Source: Streptomyces sp. AC555_RSS877
Lineage (GTDB): Bacteria; Actinomycetota; Actinomycetes; Streptomycetales; Streptomycetaceae
Reading direction: 5' to 3'
DNA length: 64,000 nt
NCBI RefSeq assembly: GCF_019049245.1
Contig: NZ_JAGMUK010000195.1
Span: 1-64,000 of the forward strand
Made by a program: the position numbers and the translations under genes. Each line of letters opens with the position of its first letter. Position 1 is the first letter of the stretch. The notes under the pieces are model-generated. The model was not told the DNA's origin. It saw only the letters and a program-made list of their open reading frames with translations, and did no database searches. This document shows positions 43,796 through 51,967 of this stretch, in pieces.

Positions 43796-44233
43796 CTACG
43801 AGATCGCCGCGCCGACCATGAACCCGGTGCCCAGGTACATGCCGGCCTGGACCCAGGCGGCGGGGTGCGGACGGCTGTCCTGGTCGTCGAGGACGACCGC
43901 GCCCATCTGGCCCGGCGTGACCACGCCGATCACGATGCCGACGATGGTCATCACCAGCACCCCGGCCAGGCCGTACAGCAGCGTGCTGATCAGGCCGTAG
44001 CCGAGGCCCTGCTCGGACTCGCTCGCCTCGATGGCCTTCATGATGACCAGGCCGACGGCGACGGACTGGCTGCCCAGCAGGACGGCCGCGCCGCGGTTCC
44101 GGTCGGTCCATACCACGTGGTACAGCTTGCCCGGCGTGACGAGGTCGAGGGCTATGAATCCGACGGCCATCACGACGAGGCCCACGACTCCGTAGAGCAG
44201 GGACTGGCCGGTCGACTCGAAGATCTCGGTCAC
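43796..44233 (-). CDS. DUF350 membrane protein
   Basis: A 145-residue protein with four hydrophobic helices (SLLYGVVGLVVMAVGFIALD, GAAVLLGSQSVAVGLVIM, STLLYGLAGVLVMTIVGIV, AGMYLGTGFMVGAAI) arranged as two similar halves, the DUF350 pattern. GTG 44233 is the start. It lies between the lipoprotein and the spermidine-synthase-like gene, so it is probably part of the same membrane complex. Molecular function unknown. Confidence 0.9.
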   Translation of the reverse strand: MTEIFESTGQSLLYGVVGLVVMAVGFIALDLVTPGKLYHVVWTDRNRGAAVLLGSQSVAVGLVIMKAIEASESEQGLGYGLISTLLYGLAGVLVMTIVGIVIGVVTPGQMGAVVLDDQDSRPHPAAWVQAGMYLGTGFMVGAAIS

Positions 44234-44334
44234 TGCGTTGCCTTTCTTGGGGGCGGGGTCGGGGCGTGATCAGGTTGCTGTGCGGGCGGAGCGTGGGATG
44301 CCGGGGAGGGGGTGACCCGGCCGGTCACCGGGCG

Positions 44335-44739
44335 TTACTTGCCCTCGCCGGGGCCGCCGCCGCGGAAACTGTCGCTGTCCGGGTTCGGCCAGGAGGTGAG
44401 GTGCTGCTGGTGGCGGCGGTAGCCGTTGCGGTAGTCCTCGATCTCGATCAGGCTGCCGCTCCGGTGCGGCGAGACGGTGACCATGTCGTCGCCGTAGCGC
44501 AGGAACTCCATGCTGTCGCCGGAGGCACGATCCGCAGATGCGCGCTTGGAGTGGATCGACTGGGCGACCTCGCTCGGGGTGCTGTCGGGGTCGAGCCAGT
44601 CGCCCCCGGTCGCGGTGTACGTCTTCCTGATCCACTCGCGCGGGACCGCGTCGTTGTCCCCGTCGCTGGAGCAGGCGGTGAGCAGGGTCGCGGCCAGCAC
44701 GGCCGCCACCGCTGTGCGGACGAGTCGGGCGCTGTTCAT
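44335..44739 (-). CDS. DUF4247 lipoprotein
   Basis: A 134-residue lipoprotein: signal peptide (RTAVAAVLAATLLTACSS) with the lipobox LLTAC. The mature part has the DUF4247 features IRKTYTATGGDWLDPDSTP and MEFLRYGDDMVTVSPH, and ends in RRHQQHLTSWPNPDSDSFRG. Its ATG overlaps the stop of the DUF2617 gene by ATGA. Function unknown; it is placed outside the membrane near the DUF350 protein. Confidence 0.88.
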   Translation of the reverse strand: MNSARLVRTAVAAVLAATLLTACSSDGDNDAVPREWIRKTYTATGGDWLDPDSTPSEVAQSIHSKRASADRASGDSMEFLRYGDDMVTVSPHRSGSLIEIEDYRNGYRRHQQHLTSWPNPDSDSFRGGGPGEGK

Positions 44740-45239
44740 CGGGCCTCCAGCCGGCTGTACGTCGATACGATCTGGCCGTTCTGCGGATACGTGTGCCAGG
44801 TGCGCCAGACGAGCTCGGCGCCGTACGGTCCCTCGACCGTTTCGACGACCACCGCGGTGACCGCCTCCGGTGAACCGGGAAAGACTCCGCACAGGCTGTG
44901 CTCGGTGGTGGCCTGGTCGAGGACCTGCGCCACCTCGGCACTGAACTCTGCGGGAGTCAGTCGGCGGGTGGTGGCGCCGAAGGCATAGTTCCAGCCCGGC
45001 AGATGACGGGTGCAGGTCTCGGGCAGACCCCTCACCGCGCCTTGCAGACAGGCCACCGTCTCTCTCACGGGACCGGCCAACACCTGGTGCGAGGCCCCGA
45101 GCAGCCGCAGCCGCACATCCAGCCCGCCGAGCGACACCACACGTTCTGCCAGTGCAGGACGCTCCGTCAGGTCCAGCGAGAAGCAGAGTTGATCCGCATC
45201 CGTGTCCAAATAGGGCGCGTCCAGAGAAACGGCGTACAC
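44736..45239 (-). CDS. DUF2617 protein
   Basis: A 167-residue cytosolic protein from GTG 45239, with GGGGGG close upstream. DUF2617 features: LCFSLDLTERPALAER, LDVRLRLLGASHQVLAG, LQGAVRGLPETCTRHLPGW and WRTWHTYPQNGQIVST. It is the first gene of the operon DUF2617, DUF4247, DUF350, spermidine-synthase-like, a combination repeated in many actinomycetes. Biochemical role unknown. The start is not certain because the frame stays open upstream. Confidence 0.85.
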   Translation of the reverse strand: MYAVSLDAPYLDTDADQLCFSLDLTERPALAERVVSLGGLDVRLRLLGASHQVLAGPVRETVACLQGAVRGLPETCTRHLPGWNYAFGATTRRLTPAEFSAEVAQVLDQATTEHSLCGVFPGSPEAVTAVVVETVEGPYGAELVWRTWHTYPQNGQIVSTYSRLEAR

Positions 45240-45495
45240 ACGGCCCCCCGGTCGCTTCTTGCCATGATCGGCGCCCGAGTATGGCACATGCGTTCGTGGG
45301 GCCTGAGAGGTGGGGGAGGGATGTGGGTGAAGGGCCTCCCACCCCGCAGGGGTCAGTCCGCGCCCTCTACCGACGCCTGGGATGCGGATGCGAGGGATGA
45401 AGCGGGGCTGGCGACCACTACGCCGAGAGGGGGCGGCGGCACACGGTAGTGCGGACATCTGCCCTTCCGCTCTCGCTATCACCTACACAAATAGG

Positions 45496-45528
45496 GCAGA
45501 GGTCTGCACTGACAGGGCAGACCTCTGC
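45496..45528. promoter_or_regulatory. Perfect 12-bp inverted repeat, operator candidate
   Basis: GCAGAGGTCTGC (45496-45507) and GCAGACCTCTGC (45517-45528) are perfect reverse complements with a 9-nt spacer; each is also part of a GGGCAGA..TCTGCAC direct repeat. A looser match (ATCTGCCC) lies at about 45458. It ends 16 bp before the XRE start at 45545, so autoregulation by that protein is the simplest reading. Confidence 0.65.
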
Positions 45529-45544
45529 ACCGCCGAATGGTGGG

Positions 45545-45831
45545 ATGACGATCTTGCCGCCCGATCCGGACTTCGACGCGCTACGCCTGGAGCTGGCGCG
45601 CCTGCGGGCGGCGCGAGAGTGGACGTGCGACGAGCTCGCCGCCCACACCAGCCTGGCCAGACGCACCTTATCGAGATCGAGCAGGGCCGCACCGTCGGCA
45701 CCCTGAAGACCTGGCACGCCCTCGCTCACGCCCTGGACACCCCCTTGGACATGCTTCTCGGCAACCGGTGCCGCGGGCACGAGCCGCCCGGGAAGACCAG
45801 GACTGAGTTCCCCCCGCAGGGCCTTCGCTGA
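45545..45831 (+). pseudogene. XRE-family regulator, single-base frameshift
   Basis: ATG 45545 begins MTILPPDPDFDALRLELARL, then RAAREWTCDELAAHTSLARR. Loss of one C near 45668 shifts the recognition half (LIEIEQGRTVGTLKTWHAL and LDTPLDMLLGNR) into the next frame, which ends at 45831. The helix-turn-helix is of the Cro/C1 type and would be intact if one base were restored. The neighbouring operator palindrome is preserved. It may be a recent pseudogene or a sequencing slip. Confidence 0.7.
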
Positions 45832-45913
45832 TCACCCAAACCGGCGACGCGCGCTCGAACACGCGAGTGCTAACTCGTACGCCAGTTGCCACCAGTTGGG
45901 CTAGCCGAGGGAC

Positions 45914-46849
45914 ATGACAGTAGCGGCACGTCGGTTGCGGCGTGTTGGCTGGCAGGTTCGCCACATGCACTCCGCACCTCCGCCTCCGAGACGCCGCTGG
46001 GATGGCACCGACGTCCGGACGCAACGCTCCCTCCGCGTCACGCCCGACGGCGTCAGCCGGCTCCTGCGCTGCGGCCAGAACGACCGATGCCGTGACTGCG
46101 GCAACCGGATCGAGTGGTATCTCCGCGCTGACGGCCGGCCCATCCGCCTGCACCCGCGGGAGCTGCCGACGTCACGCGTTCCCGTCGCCTGCCGCCGGCA
46201 CGTCAGCTCGGGCGTCGCGTACCCGTCGAACGACGGCACAGGCTGGTGCCGTCTGCCGCATGCCGTCGTGTGCCCCACCCGCGATGCCGGATCCGGGTCG
46301 CCCGAACTGGTACCGCTCCGCCGCGCTTTGGCCCTCAACACCCGCCGCTTGCTCGACGCCGGCACTTTCACCCCGTGGCCGACAGCCTCCTCCGACGCGG
46401 AGGATTCGGCCCCAGCCACCTGCCGCCCGAGCCGTCCCATCGTGCAGCTCCTGTACCTTCGCTACCTCGCCGCCCAGCCTGTCGACGAGATCCAGTGCGT
46501 GGCTCAGACCAGGCGGAGGCACCGCTGCGGCAATCTGCTGCTCACCCCGGACGCACCCGCCGGGACCTGGACCCTGATGCCGGCCACGAGGGCCTGCGGC
46601 CAACTCACCCTGCCTGCAGAGGTTATGGCCGCATACAACCTCTCCGGTCTGTCCTACGGAGAGCAGTTGCGCTGGCGGGCCCAGCGGTGTCAGCAGCACG
46701 GCGACGTGCCTACGGCCGGAGACATGGCGGTGGCGGACTGGGAGGTGTTCGACCCGCTCCTCCACCATGAGCACGTCCACAGCCGTCTGCCCACGCTGGT
46801 CCGGCGTGCCCGGCCCAGCAACGCCGATCGAACCACGGACGGGACGTGA
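45914..46849 (+). CDS. DUF6083-type protein
   Basis: About 311 residues from ATG 45914; ATG 45962 is an alternative. It contains a zinc-ribbon-like start (RCGQNDRCRDCGNRIEWYLR, then HPRELP) and further cysteine pairs (CRRHVSSG, CRLPHAVVC), followed by a helical region with LRYLAAQPVDEIQC and YGEQLRWRAQRCQQHGD. This combination matches DUF6083 proteins of Streptomyces, which are of unknown function and often sit near phage- or regulator-type genes. It overlaps the next gene by GTGA. Confidence 0.65.
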   Translation: MTVAARRLRRVGWQVRHMHSAPPPPRRRWDGTDVRTQRSLRVTPDGVSRLLRCGQNDRCRDCGNRIEWYLRADGRPIRLHPRELPTSRVPVACRRHVSSGVAYPSNDGTGWCRLPHAVVCPTRDAGSGSPELVPLRRALALNTRRLLDAGTFTPWPTASSDAEDSAPATCRPSRPIVQLLYLRYLAAQPVDEIQCVAQTRRRHRCGNLLLTPDAPAGTWTLMPATRACGQLTLPAEVMAAYNLSGLSYGEQLRWRAQRCQQHGDVPTAGDMAVADWEVFDPLLHHEHVHSRLPTLVRRARPSNADRTTDGT

Positions 46850-47250
46850 CACCCCACCACGCCGTCGAGATCACGCTGACTCGGCCGGCCACACCCCGCG
46901 AACTGCAGCGGGCTCGCCGTCGAGTTCCGCTGGCCACGAACGCAGACTTCACCCGGCTCCTGGTAGTTCAGCAGGCCAAGAGCCCTGGCCGGGCTCTCCA
47001 TGTCCTCCGCCGCCTGCTGGACGCGCAGTTGCCCATCGACGTCATGACCACCCACTACCCGGACCGGCTCGGCCAGATCCTGCTCAACGTGGCCGTCAGC
47101 CACGCCATCCGCAGGATCATCCGGCACAACGCAGCAGCTCTGGGACAGACACCCCAGGATTTTCTGAGCCAACATCGTGGGCGGTCAGCCGCTCGGTGTG
47201 CCCGGCACCAGGGACGACCTCTCCCAGGCGCTCCACGATCGTTGCTATAG
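46846..47250 (+). CDS. Hypothetical protein coupled to DUF6083
   Basis: GTG 46846 overlaps the preceding stop (GTGA). The first about 110 residues are protein-like and helical: RATPRELQRARRRVPLAT, FTRLLVVQQAKSPGRALHVL and LGQILLNVAVSHAIRRI. After DFLSQH the frame crosses the 3' end of IS5 debris on the other strand, so the last 20 or so residues may be foreign and the native C-terminus lost. No family recognised. Confidence 0.5.
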   Translation: MTPHHAVEITLTRPATPRELQRARRRVPLATNADFTRLLVVQQAKSPGRALHVLRRLLDAQLPIDVMTTHYPDRLGQILLNVAVSHAIRRIIRHNAAALGQTPQDFLSQHRGRSAARCARHQGRPLPGAPRSLL

Positions 47251-47570
47251 GCCTGGTCCGCGGCGAGGCTGTCGGGCTTTGTGGGCGGTCTGCCCGGCCC
47301 GACTCGGATTTCCTCCAGCACAGGCTCGAACTGAGTGCAGTCCGCCCGCTGCCCCGGCGTGACGACCCGGGGGACAGCGGGCGGCAGCGGCCGTCCGCGC
47401 TCAGGTGCAGCTTGCTGGCGAACCCGCCGCGAGAGCGGCCCAGGCCCTCACCTCCAGCACCACCTCCACCATGCGGGCGAGCAGGCTCTGCCTTGCCCGA
47501 ACATGGGCTGGCAAGCGCACGGTAGTCGACGGAGGCCGTATCACCCGGGCGGAGGCCGACTTCAGCGACG
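47228..47570 (-). pseudogene. IS5-family transposase fragment
   Basis: Minus-strand frames give EGLGRSRGGFASKLHLSADG, VTPGQRADCTQFEPVLEEI and GRPPTKPDSLAADQAYSN. This is the middle of an IS5-type transposase, from the SRGGxxSKLH strand to the second catalytic Asp region (LAADQAYS). At least two frameshifts occur, and the Glu domain is missing. Confidence 0.6.
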
Positions 47571-47686
47571 CGGCCATGACGGTCGCTCGGATTCTCCGCT
47601 GGAGGTGTGAAAATGCCCGCTCTCTTGTACTCCGAGCTAGCTGGCGGTGTGATGTTCGAGCAATGGCGCTGGCGCTGGCGCGGTCG

Positions 47687-48250
47687 TCAGCTGGAGTCGG
47701 TGAGGACGTCGGACACGGCACCGGGGCGTCCGGGCCTCAGGAGCTTCTCGAAGATGGTCAGCACCAGTTCGTCGATCTCGTCCAAGGCACAGTGGTCGTC
47801 GCGGCTGACGTGGCCGTCCTGGGGGCGGAAGCCGTGTTTGACGAACGACGCGATCCGAATGCCGTCCCGCATCGCGTCGGCGCCCTGTCCCCCGGTGTGA
47901 AGGAACGCGTAGCGCCGGCCGTAGACAAGGGCACGACCGGCTTTCTCCCGACGGCGACCGTTGGTGGTGCCGTTGCTGACGAAGGCCTGCTGGTCGTGCG
48001 GACGCAGCGTGATCTGGGAGGGTTCACGAGCAGGCAGAGACGGCCCGTTCGTCTCGAAGGCTCGGCTCATGACCGCGTTCTGCCGCTTGGCGAACCAGCC
48101 CGTGAAGTGCTGCACGGGCTCCGTGGCGACGTACGCCCGAACTCGGCCGGCGGGGTCGACCACGTTGACGCCGGTGCGGGCCTCATCGGCCTCGATGCGC
48201 CAACCGCCGCGGGTGGGCCGACGCCACAGGGGGATGTCCGTCATGGTCAC
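47687..48250 (-). CDS. Hypothetical protein
   Basis: A 187-residue protein starting at GTG 48250, overlapping the stop of the small upstream gene by GTGA; ATG 48244 is an alternative. It begins MTDIPLWRRPTRGGWRIEAD and contains RVRAYVATEPVQHFTGWFAK, KAGRALVYGRRYAFLHTGG and a C-terminal acidic helix (CALDEIDELVLTIFEKLL). It is hydrophilic, without signal or membrane segments. No family recognised. Overlap with the upstream gene indicates a coupled operon. Confidence 0.6.
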   Translation of the reverse strand: MTMTDIPLWRRPTRGGWRIEADEARTGVNVVDPAGRVRAYVATEPVQHFTGWFAKRQNAVMSRAFETNGPSLPAREPSQITLRPHDQQAFVSNGTTNGRRREKAGRALVYGRRYAFLHTGGQGADAMRDGIRIASFVKHGFRPQDGHVSRDDHCALDEIDELVLTIFEKLLRPGRPGAVSDVLTDSS

Positions 48251-48408
48251 AGCCTCTCAGACGGCCGGACACGCCGGGTGTGCCGCAGCCGCTCCTCGAG
48301 GACCTGGCGGCGCCCACGCCCACGGCGGTACAGCAGCCCGCAGTTGTCCGCGGCCTGCTCGGCAGCCTCTTCCGCCCTGCGGGCCGCGACGCCGAAGACA
48401 CGCCTCAT
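48247..48408 (-). CDS. Very small hypothetical protein, coupled to the next gene
   Basis: A 53-residue frame from ATG 48408: MRRVFGVAARRAEEAAEQAA, then DNCGLLYRRGRGRRQVLEER, ending HTRRVRPSERL. It is rich in Arg and predicted helical. Its TGA (48247-48249) overlaps the GTG start of the next gene, which is the main support for it. The ribosome site is not obvious. Confidence 0.4.
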   Translation of the reverse strand: MRRVFGVAARRAEEAAEQAADNCGLLYRRGRGRRQVLEERLRHTRRVRPSERL

Positions 48409-48488
48409 ACGCGGTGTCGGCCTCCGCTACCGCCTTCCGACCGGCTCAGTGCGCACAGCGCCGCGTCACGCCGCTCATCCCGTATCCA

Positions 48489-48731
48489 CTACGACACCTG
48501 CGGCGCGGTGAACGCGATCAGGGCCGGGCCGGCGTCCGGACCGCAGGCCCGCTCGCACGCCGACGCCAACAGAGCCCGGGTGTCCGCCTCGCAGTGCCGG
48601 GTGAGCTCGGCGACCACGGCCGCGTCCGACGAGTCCGCCCGCACGGCGACGGCCAGGTCGACGGCCTCGCGCAACGCGGGTTCTCCGTGGGTGGGGGGCT
48701 TTTCGGTGTGCGCCGGCCGGCTCTGGGCCAT
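48489..48731 (-). CDS. Small hypothetical protein
   Basis: An 80-residue helical protein (PALREAVDLAVAVRADSSDA, AVVAELTRHCEADTRALLAS, ACERACGPDAGPALIAF), 80 bp upstream of the 53-residue gene and in the same direction. Composition and codon bias look genuine; no family recognised. Confidence 0.45.
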   Translation of the reverse strand: MAQSRPAHTEKPPTHGEPALREAVDLAVAVRADSSDAAVVAELTRHCEADTRALLASACERACGPDAGPALIAFTAPQVS

Positions 48732-48827
48732 CAGCCTGACCGGAACGTCAGGGCTTGCAGCAGTGCTTGCCGGAGGCGTCGGCGGGATCGGCGGCGCCGC
48801 TTTTGGCAGAAGCTCGCGGGTTCCTGC

Positions 48828-49050
48828 TACCCAGGGAGGCGGAAGCCGTTGAAGAGGTCGCCCATGCCGCGCAGGGCCAGGCGGTCGGGGGTGGCACGAC
48901 CGTGAGGTCGCGGGCCGTCACCGCGAGCGGGTTACTGAGGGCGCCCAGGCGCCCTATCCGGCGGGCGCGGACGCGGACGGCGTCGGTGCGGTCGCGGCGG
49001 GCAGCGGTGTACGCGGCGAGGGCGGCCGGGACGGAGTCGGTGCTGCGCGA
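48828..49050 (-). pseudogene. FAD-dependent monooxygenase, C-terminal fragment
   Basis: The end of a flavin monooxygenase is recognisable: LAAYTAARRDRTDAVRVR, then RRIGRLGALSNPLAVTARDL, and after a one-base shift DRLALRGMGDLFNGFRLPG and the stop at 48828. The FAD- and substrate-binding parts are missing. Confidence 0.6.
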
Positions 49051-49172
49051 CGTTCGGCCTTGCCAGGTCGGCCTGCTGTCGAGTGGCTCGCCTCAACGGT
49101 CCGCGCTCGTGCTGCCCCGGCGGCTTTCCGTCCGATGGACCGAAGAGAGTCAGGACATTCGTCGCTGGACCC

Positions 49173-49196
49173 AAATACTTGAACTATCAAGAATTT
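49173..49196. promoter_or_regulatory. AT-rich inverted repeat upstream of the SMP-30-like gene
   Basis: AAATACTTGA (49173-49182) and TCAAGAATTT (49187-49196) match as inverted repeats at 9 of 10 positions with a 4-nt spacer. It lies 57 bp before ATG 49253 in otherwise GC-rich DNA, so it probably overlaps the promoter and is an operator candidate. The regulator is unknown. Confidence 0.45.
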
Positions 49197-49252
49197 ACCC
49201 AGGCGCCCAGCCGAACCGGCGGCCCGTCTTGGTTTCAGTGGAAGGACGATCC

Positions 49253-50197
49253 ATGACAAGTTCTCTCGCACGCAGGCAGATTCTCGGCGCGGGCATCGCG
49301 CTGGGGGCGACGGCACTGATCAGTGGTACGGCACAGGCTGCCCCGGGCACCGCCAGATCCTGGCCCAAGGAGTTCTCGCTGCCCAACGGCTGGGGGCCGG
49401 AGGGAGTCGCGATCGGTTCCGCGCCGTACGCGTACTTCGGATCGATCGCCACCGGCGGCGTGTACCGAGTGAACCTCACGAATGGCAAGGGCAAGGTGGT
49501 CCACCGCGGCCTGGGACGCATGACGGTCGGGCTGAAGGCTGACTCCTGGGGGCGGCTGTTCCTGGCGGGCGGCAGCAGTGGTGAACTGCGGGTCGTCGAC
49601 GCCCACAGTGGTGCGCTGCTCGCCAACCACGTCGTCGCCGGAGAGAACAGTTTCGTCAACGATGTCCTGCTCACCCGCGACGCCGCCTGGTTCACCGAGT
49701 CGTTCAGCGCACAGCTCTTCAAGCTGCCGCTGGGCAGGAAGGGCCGCATCGACGCCCCGGAGAGCCTCGCGTTGAGCGGTGACTGGGTGCAGTCCGGTTT
49801 CACGTCCAACGGCATCTCGCTCACCCCCGACGGCAGCGCCCTGCTCGTCACCAACGCGGCCGCGGACGGCGGTTCGCTGATGCGCGTCAACCCCCGCACC
49901 GGCGTGGCCCGCAAGGTGGACCTGGGTGACACCACACTGCCCAGCGGCGACGGGCTGGTGCTGGTCGGCCGCACCCTCTACGTTGTCCAGCCCAACCCCA
50001 ACCAGGTGGACGTGATCCGGCTCAACCGGTCGGGTACGCGGGGCACCGCGGTCGGGGTGATCAGGGATGACCGCTTCGACCTGCCCACTACGGCCGCCGC
50101 CTACCAGGGTCGGCTGTACCTTCCCAACTCCCGCTTCACCACCCCGGACCGGGATGAGAACACCCCTTACAACGCGGTGTCCGTGCCGCTGGTGTGA
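49253..50197 (+). CDS. Secreted SMP-30/gluconolactonase-like beta-propeller
   Basis: A 314-residue exported protein. The Tat-type leader SLARRQILGAGIALGATAL ends at AQA/A near residue 30. The mature protein is a six-bladed propeller of the SMP-30/LRE type: ATGGVYRVNLTNGKG, LFLAGGSSGELRVVD, NSFVNDVLLTRDAAWFTES (the metal-binding Asn/Asp strand), GISLTPDGSALLVTN and AAAYQGRLYLPNSRF. Streptomyces homologues are sometimes labelled superoxide dismutase without good reason. It could act as a lactonase outside the cell. GAAGGACGATCC precedes the ATG; a strong terminator follows. Confidence 0.85.
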   Translation: MTSSLARRQILGAGIALGATALISGTAQAAPGTARSWPKEFSLPNGWGPEGVAIGSAPYAYFGSIATGGVYRVNLTNGKGKVVHRGLGRMTVGLKADSWGRLFLAGGSSGELRVVDAHSGALLANHVVAGENSFVNDVLLTRDAAWFTESFSAQLFKLPLGRKGRIDAPESLALSGDWVQSGFTSNGISLTPDGSALLVTNAAADGGSLMRVNPRTGVARKVDLGDTTLPSGDGLVLVGRTLYVVQPNPNQVDVIRLNRSGTRGTAVGVIRDDRFDLPTTAAAYQGRLYLPNSRFTTPDRDENTPYNAVSVPLV

Positions 50198-50213
50198 CGT
50201 ACGGCCGGAAAAG

Positions 50214-50252
50214 GGCTGGACCCCGCCCGCTCGAAGCGGGCGGGGTCCAGCC
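50214..50252. terminator. Bidirectional hairpin terminator
   Basis: GGCTGGACCCCGCCCGCT (50214-50231) and AGCGGGCGGGGTCCAGCC (50235-50252) form a perfect 18-bp stem with a CGA loop, midway between the convergent SMP-30-like and aldehyde dehydrogenase genes. Confidence 0.92.
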
Positions 50253-50265
50253 GTACGTGCCGTTT

Positions 50266-51747
50266 CTATCCGTGCGTCGTGATGGTGTGCGCTTCGGTGA
50301 AGGAGAGCAGACCCTCGGGGCCCATCTCGCGTCCGATACCGCTCTGCCGGAAGCCGCCGAACGGAGCCCGGTCGTCGCACGCAACGGCGTTGGCGTGGTT
50401 GATCCAGGTGGTGCCGGTACGCAGTCGTTCCGCGAGGGCTGCCGCACGGGCGGCATCGGCGCTCCAGACCGAGGAGCACAGTCCCGACCAGTCGTTGTTG
50501 ACATGGTGCAGTACGGAGTCGACGTCGTCGAAGGGGAGGATCGGCAGGGCGGGGCCGAACTGTTCCTCGGTGACGATCCGCAGGCCGGGGTCCGGGTCGA
50601 GGACGAGGGTGGGACGCAGGAAGTGGCCCTTGGACGTGGCCGCGCCGGGGGCCAGGGTGCCCAGTTCGCGCACCTCGGCTCCGGCTCCGGCCGCCTGGGC
50701 GAGCATGGCGGCCACCTTGTCGCGCTGGGCGGCGCTGTTGAGGGGGCCCATGGTCGAGGCAGGATCGTCTCCTGGCCCCACACGCTGGGTGTCGAGGGCG
50801 GAGGAGAGCGCGTCGACGAGTTCGTCGTAGCGGGAGCGGTGGACGTACACCCGCTTGACGGCCATGCAGACCTGGCCGCTCGTCAGGAATGCTCCCTGGA
50901 GCAGTCGCCCGATGTGCTCCTGGTCGAGGGCGGCGTCGTCGAGGACGATCGCGGGGTCGTTGCCGCCGAGTTCGAGCGTCACCGAAGCGAGGTTCTGTGC
51001 GGCGGCGGCCATGATGTGCTTGCCGGCGGCCGTGCTGCCGGTGAAGACGATCTTCCGTACGCGAGGGTCGGTGAGCAGCGGGGCGACCGCTTCGTTGCTG
51101 CCCGTCACGACGTTCAGCACCCCGGCCGGGAGCCCTGCGGCGAACAGCTCCAGCGTGCGCACCATGGCCAGCGGCACGGTGGGCGGGGGCTTGACCACGG
51201 CTGTGTTCCCGGCGAGCAGCGCGTACGGCAGGCTCGCGCCGAGGATGGCGATCGGCCAGTTGAACGGCACGATGACGGTGACCACGCCCATGGGGAGGCG
51301 GTGAATGTGCGAGGTCAGCGGCGGGCCGTCGAGGCGCCGTACCTGGTCGAGGGAGTCGGCGAGGTCGATCGCCGCACGGGTGCGTGCGACGAAGACGCCC
51401 ATCTCTATCTGGCTCTCGAAGGAGATCTTGCCGTTCTCGCGGGTCATCAGGGCCGCCCGCTCGGCCTCGCTTCCGTCGAGCAGGGTGAGCGCCTCACTGA
51501 TGATCTCCGCTCGTCTGCGGGCGGGCATCGCGGCCCAGGCGGGGAACGCCGCGTCCGCGGCCGCGACCGCCGCGCGGGCCTGCTCGGGGGTCGCCGCGGC
51601 TGCGTGGCCGACGACCAGGTCGGGGGCCGCGGGGTTGTGTACGGCGGTCCACTCCTCGGTCTCGACGGTCTTGCCGTCGATGAGCAGTCCGGTCCGGACG
51701 GGCGCCGCCCCGGTCCCCGCCGATGCTGAATGGATTCTTTCGGCCAT
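50266..51747 (-). CDS. Aldehyde dehydrogenase, benzaldehyde/vanillin type
   Basis: A 493-residue NAD(P)-dependent aldehyde dehydrogenase. Catalytic residues are Asn163 (VPFNWP), Glu259 (LELGGNDP) and Cys294 (SGQVCMA), with FTGSTAAGK for the cofactor. GLLIDGKTVETEEW and the MGVVTVIVPFNWPIAILG segment resemble aromatic aldehyde dehydrogenases. It would oxidise an aromatic aldehyde such as vanillin to the acid used by the VanAB-type demethylase further along. Divergent from the IclR gene, with three GCGGACA/CGGAC-type sites between them. Confidence 0.92.
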   Translation of the reverse strand: MAERIHSASAGTGAAPVRTGLLIDGKTVETEEWTAVHNPAAPDLVVGHAAAATPEQARAAVAAADAAFPAWAAMPARRRAEIISEALTLLDGSEAERAALMTRENGKISFESQIEMGVFVARTRAAIDLADSLDQVRRLDGPPLTSHIHRLPMGVVTVIVPFNWPIAILGASLPYALLAGNTAVVKPPPTVPLAMVRTLELFAAGLPAGVLNVVTGSNEAVAPLLTDPRVRKIVFTGSTAAGKHIMAAAAQNLASVTLELGGNDPAIVLDDAALDQEHIGRLLQGAFLTSGQVCMAVKRVYVHRSRYDELVDALSSALDTQRVGPGDDPASTMGPLNSAAQRDKVAAMLAQAAGAGAEVRELGTLAPGAATSKGHFLRPTLVLDPDPGLRIVTEEQFGPALPILPFDDVDSVLHHVNNDWSGLCSSVWSADAARAAALAERLRTGTTWINHANAVACDDRAPFGGFRQSGIGREMGPEGLLSFTEAHTITTHG

Positions 51748-51800
51748 GCGACTCTCCAGGAAAGATCAAGAAGCGCGGAAAGGAAGGACTGCGACGTCTA

Positions 51801-51926
51801 GCGGACAACCATCCGTATGGCGGACAATTTGAGGTCAGGGTCACTGCGGACGCTTGGCAGTGTCAACCCCTCGGCTGCGGAAGCCTCACAGACACCGCTG
51901 TCCGCATCACGGACACGCGTTAGGCT
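51801..51926. promoter_or_regulatory. IclR-type operator region between ALDH and IclR genes
   Basis: GCGGACAA occurs as a direct repeat at 51801-51808 and 51820-51827, the first being half of CGGA/TCCG. GTCCG (51900-51904) and CGGAC (51910-51914) form an inverted repeat with a 5-nt spacer just upstream of TAGGCT (51921-51926), a likely -10 box of the IclR gene. GGTCC/CGGAC-type palindromes are plausible IclR targets; the assignment is inference. Confidence 0.5.
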
Positions 51927-51967
51927 GACCGGTCAGAGATCCACCCCCACCGCAGCCGAGGAGTCAC

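Noticed and set aside
42545..44269. A 574-codon plus-strand open frame
   Set aside because: It is antisense to the spermidine-synthase-like and DUF350 genes and is rich in His/Asp/Gln repeats typical of shadow frames.
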